Assembly: GCA_017625185.1 (NCBI GenBank) | Contig: JAGALN010000020.1 | Coordinates: forward strand, 1-10,134 | DNA: 10,134 nt | Direction of reading: 5' to 3' | Origin: Clostridia bacterium | GTDB taxonomy: Bacteria > Bacillota > Clostridia > Monoglobales > Monoglobaceae | Part shown: in pieces, positions 8,688 to 10,134 of the stretch | Layout: each line of letters starts with the position of its first letter | Numbering within the stretch: position 1 is the stretch's first letter | The notes under the pieces: model-generated | Database searches by the model: none | What the model was told of the DNA's origin: nothing | What the model saw: the letters and a program-made list of their open reading frames with translations, nothing else | Made by a program: the position numbers and the translations under genes

Positions 8688-8693
8688 CCTTTC
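8688..8693 (-). promoter_or_regulatory. Shine-Dalgarno of the large SLH gene, long spacing
   Basis: AAAGGA on the minus strand is the only good ribosome binding site upstream of the ATG at 8676. The spacing of 11 bases is longer than the 8 bases seen at the two downstream genes, and the extra length falls in the duplicated AAGACAAGATG segment. The start itself is secure because the signal peptide begins directly at MKKTRW. Confidence 0.6.
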
Positions 8694-8739
8694 TGTAAAG
8701 TGCAAATAAGCATCCTTTTACTAATTAATATTTATGGAT

Positions 8740-8745
8740 ATTATA
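8740..8745 (-). promoter_or_regulatory. Probable -10 box of the surface operon promoter
   Basis: A perfect TATAAT on the minus strand, which would place the transcript start near 8733 and give a leader of roughly 57 bases before the ATG at 8676. At the usual 17-base spacing the -35 position reads AAGAAA, a poor match to TTGACA. A promoter of this shape commonly needs an activator, and a palindrome lies just upstream. The start point is a prediction, and A/T-rich DNA can give TATAAT by chance. Confidence 0.5.
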
Positions 8746-8775
8746 CAATATTTTTTTCCCTATTTCTTTACATTT

Positions 8776-8796
8776 TTGTATACAATATGTGTACAA
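8776..8796 (-). promoter_or_regulatory. Imperfect 21-bp palindrome, candidate operator
   Basis: On the minus strand, TTGTA-c-ACA and TGT-a-TACAA face each other around a three-base centre; 8 of 10 base pairs are symmetric. The centre lies about 53 bases upstream of the predicted transcript start, a usual position for an activator site next to a weak -35. A 10-bp part of it (ATATTGTATA) recurs at 8751-8742 over the -10 box. The regulator is unknown. Confidence 0.4.
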
Positions 8797-8829
8797 ATGG
8801 ATTCTATTTTGCAACGCCTTTGTTTCATT

Positions 8830-8898
8830 TTTCCTTTTTTATACATCACCAACCTGTCGTTGATACCGTGGTCTTTGCCCCGAACTTTCCTTTTTTAT
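8830..8898. repeat. Two 13-bp direct repeats flanking a GC-richer 43-bp island
   Basis: TTTCCTTTTTTAT occurs on the plus strand at 8830-8842 and 8886-8898. Between them, 8843-8885 is clearly less AT-rich than the surrounding intergenic DNA and contains short self-complementary pieces (for example ATCA/TGAT and CAAC/GTTG on the minus strand). It may be a structured RNA element, a protein-binding site or the trace of a small insertion. Confidence 0.45.
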
Positions 8899-8935
8899 GA
8901 TAGGCAGAAACACCACAACAGTGTTTTTCAAAAAC

Positions 8936-8967
8936 AAAGAGCAGAAACGTACGTGTTTCTGCTCTTT
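8936..8967 (-). terminator. Intrinsic terminator after the glycosyltransferase gene
   Basis: A perfect 13-bp inverted repeat, AAAGAGCAGAAAC (8936-8948) and GTTTCTGCTCTTT (8955-8967), closes a 6-base loop. On the minus strand the stem is followed by a T-rich run (TTTGTTTTTG), while the plus-strand side has no such run, so it works for minus-strand transcripts. It begins 37 bases past the stop codon at 9005. Confidence 0.85.
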
Positions 8968-9004
8968 ATCGATTCCTAGGAATCTCTCCAATATAAAACG
9001 TTTT

Positions 9005-10105
9005 TTATTCCAATCCCAGCACAAACTCCACCAAATCCTTTGTAGAATTCGGTTTGCCCAGAAACCGGATGGTCCGGTAAAGGATTTCCAATCGTTCCTC
9101 GTTCAAAAACAACTGATAAATTGCATCGCTCAAGGAAAAGGTTTCACTGATCTTCAAGGCGGCGCCGGCATTCAAAAGAAACTCTACATTTCTGTCCTCC
9201 TGTCCGGGAACCGGATTGTTCATAATCATAGGCAGGCCCTTTGCCAAAGCCTCACTGGTGGTCAGCCCTCCCGGCTTGGTTACGATACAATCCGACGCAT
9301 CCATAAAAACATCCACATTGTTCACATAACCGTAATGATATGCCGGCTTGGTGAGTTTCAGCCTTTCGATTTGCTCCTTGAGTTTCTTATTATTGCCGCA
9401 GATGGTTACAATCTGGAAATCAAAGGGCAGCTTATCCAGCTCCTTGATTCCGTCAGCCACATTCCCGAACCCCATACTGCCGCTCATAACCAGAACTGTT
9501 TTCTTTTCCGGAATCCCCAGTTCCCGGAACGCCTCTTCTCTTGTCCGCTTGGCTGCAAACTTAGGGTCAATGGGAATGCCGAAAGGCTTCAACTTTTCAG
9601 CAGGAATCCCCTTTTTGACCCCCTGGTTCCCGAGAAGCTCGCTGGCTGTGACGTAATAATCCAGGCAGGTATCCTCCCAGAAGGGATGGATGGTAAAGTC
9701 GGTTACAATGCCAATGGTATGAATTTTTTTATTAAAATGGTCTCTCAGGTAGGTGACCAAAAGCGCCGCAAAGACATGGGTACAGATAATGAAATCCGGT
9801 TCCTCTGCACGAAGGAGCTTTAATAGCTTTTTTGCAAGCAGGGTATTGGTCAATTTGGGCAAAACATGGGAATTTCCCGCCTCTCGCAGCTCCATCATCC
9901 GATACCCGGTCCCGTACATCTTGGGAATATTCTTGGTGGACATGAGGTAGAGCTTGGAGAGAGATTCGGAAAGCCTTGGATGAATATACTCATAGACATC
10001 CATATATTTGCATTCGACACCCTTCTTTTCCAGCTCTTCTGCCATAACCTTAGCGGTCTGGTTATGTCCCTGCCCGGTTGTAATGGAAAAAATCAATCCT
10101 TTCAT
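9005..10105 (-). CDS. UgtP/MGDG-synthase-like glycosyltransferase (GT28 type)
   Basis: Members of this family move a sugar from a UDP-sugar to diacylglycerol at the inner face of the membrane, making glycolipids that adjust the bilayer and, in some Bacillota, anchor lipoteichoic acid. The product has 366 residues from the ATG at 10105, close to the usual size. Positions below count from that Met. The N-terminal MGDG-synthase domain shows GQGH (11-14) and TDFTIHPFW (135-143). The linker has FGIPIDPKF (175-183). The C-terminal nucleotide-sugar domain has SGSMGFG (208-214), DCIVTKPGGLTTSEAL (272-287) and NPVPGQEDRN (297-306). No signal peptide or transmembrane segment is evident, as expected for a peripheral membrane enzyme. 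A second in-frame ATG at 10114 would add three residues; 10105 is preferred because an AGGA lies 8 bases before it and the family starts as MKxLIxS. Sugar and acceptor cannot be read from the sequence. It is followed by its own terminator. Confidence 0.92.
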   Translation of the reverse strand: MKGLIFSITTGQGHNQTAKVMAEELEKKGVECKYMDVYEYIHPRLSESLSKLYLMSTKNIPKMYGTGYRMMELREAGNSHVLPKLTNTLLAKKLLKLLRAEEPDFIICTHVFAALLVTYLRDHFNKKIHTIGIVTDFTIHPFWEDTCLDYYVTASELLGNQGVKKGIPAEKLKPFGIPIDPKFAAKRTREEAFRELGIPEKKTVLVMSGSMGFGNVADGIKELDKLPFDFQIVTICGNNKKLKEQIERLKLTKPAYHYGYVNNVDVFMDASDCIVTKPGGLTTSEALAKGLPMIMNNPVPGQEDRNVEFLLNAGAALKISETFSLSDAIYQLFLNEERLEILYRTIRFLGKPNSTKDLVEFVLGLE

Positions 10106-10113
10106 CCTTACCA

Positions 10114-10117
10114 TCCT
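10114..10117 (-). promoter_or_regulatory. Shine-Dalgarno deciding the glycosyltransferase start
   Basis: On the minus strand the leader reads GAAAGGATGGTAAGGATG. The AGGA core stands 8 bases before the ATG at 10105 but overlaps the ATG at 10114, so only the inner start is well placed. A TAA just upstream (10129-10127) is out of frame with the gene and could be the stop of a preceding gene, but the window ends too soon to tell. Confidence 0.5.
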
Positions 10118-10134
10118 TTCTCTCTTTTTAGATA

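Larger units (their letters stand above)
8677..9004. other. 328-bp intergenic region between glycosyltransferase and surface operon
   Basis: No convincing gene lies here. From right to left it holds the terminator of the glycosyltransferase, a weaker hairpin at 8908-8926 (AAACAC/GTGTTT), the repeat-flanked island, the palindrome, the -10 box and the Shine-Dalgarno of the 1395-residue gene. A terminator followed by promoter elements indicates that the two flanking units are transcribed separately. Its AT content is visibly higher than that of the coding regions. Confidence 0.75.

Noticed and set aside
8760..8828. 22-codon minus-strand frame (MKQRRCKIESICTHIVYK...) with AAGG before its ATG
   Set aside because: The AAGG is only about 4 bases from the ATG, the likely promoter -10 lies downstream of it, and frames of this size arise easily by chance. 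A transcript starting near 8890 would reopen the question.
8843..8887. Resemblance of GGGGCAAAGACCACGG on the minus strand to part of a c-di-GMP-I (GEMM) riboswitch
   Set aside because: Only a GCAAAG-plus-CCACGG stretch matches. The paired P2 stem with its tetraloop and the usual GGTAGCCAGGTT segment are not present, and the segment lies upstream of the likely promoter.
8908..8926. Second hairpin AAACAC/GTGTTT as a separate terminator
   Set aside because: The stem is only 6 bp, AT-rich, with no T-run after it on the minus strand; the neighbouring 13-bp stem explains termination better.
8976..9004. CCTAGG palindrome just after the glycosyltransferase stop, considered as a site
   Set aside because: A 6-bp palindrome (8976-8981) is expected often by chance, and nothing around it suggests an attachment or binding site.
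8897..9823. Open frame of 308 codons on the plus strand
   Set aside because: It runs opposite the glycosyltransferase gene and its terminator; its product has no recognisable domain and the minus-strand gene has clear family motifs.

Overview
The window looks like part of an anaerobic Gram-positive bacterium of the Bacillota, most likely Clostridia. The grounds are strong AGGAGG-type ribosome binding sites, SLH-anchored surface proteins with a poly-glycine hinge of the clostridial type, and a UgtP/MGDG-synthase-like glycosyltransferase. Genus cannot be told from the sequence. Every gene supported here lies on the minus strand, so the window is read from right to left. No tRNA, rRNA, CRISPR array, insertion sequence or integrase was seen.

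Region by region, in transcription order: (1) 10105-9005, a cytoplasmic glycolipid-type glycosyltransferase, followed by an intrinsic terminator at 8936-8967. (2) 9004-8677, a 328-bp AT-rich intergenic region. It holds the terminator, a GC-richer 43-bp island between two 13-bp direct repeats, an imperfect 21-bp palindrome and a TATAAT -10 box. It probably starts a separate transcript for the genes that follow. (3) 8676-4489, a 1395-residue secreted protein with four LamG/ConA-like beads, Ig-like domains, a helical segment, a poly-Gly hinge and three C-terminal SLH motifs. (4) 4483-1799, an 894-residue secreted protein with N-terminal SLH motifs and a long beta-rich region of no family I recognise. 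(5) 1785-1, the first 595 residues of a third secreted protein with two ConA-like domains and two Ig-like domains, running off the left edge.

Genes 3 to 5 form one tight operon. The gaps are 5 and 13 bases, and each downstream Shine-Dalgarno sequence overlaps the end of the gene before it, so translation is probably coupled. All three products carry Sec-type signal peptides. Together they look like a surface apparatus: one protein held by its C-terminus, one tethered (perhaps weakly) by its N-terminus, and a third with binding-type domains whose anchor, if any, lies outside the window. Glycan or polymer capture, or a structural coat, is plausible, but this is inference: no catalytic domain was recognised in any of the three. 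The glycosyltransferase acts on membrane lipids and is probably a separate unit.
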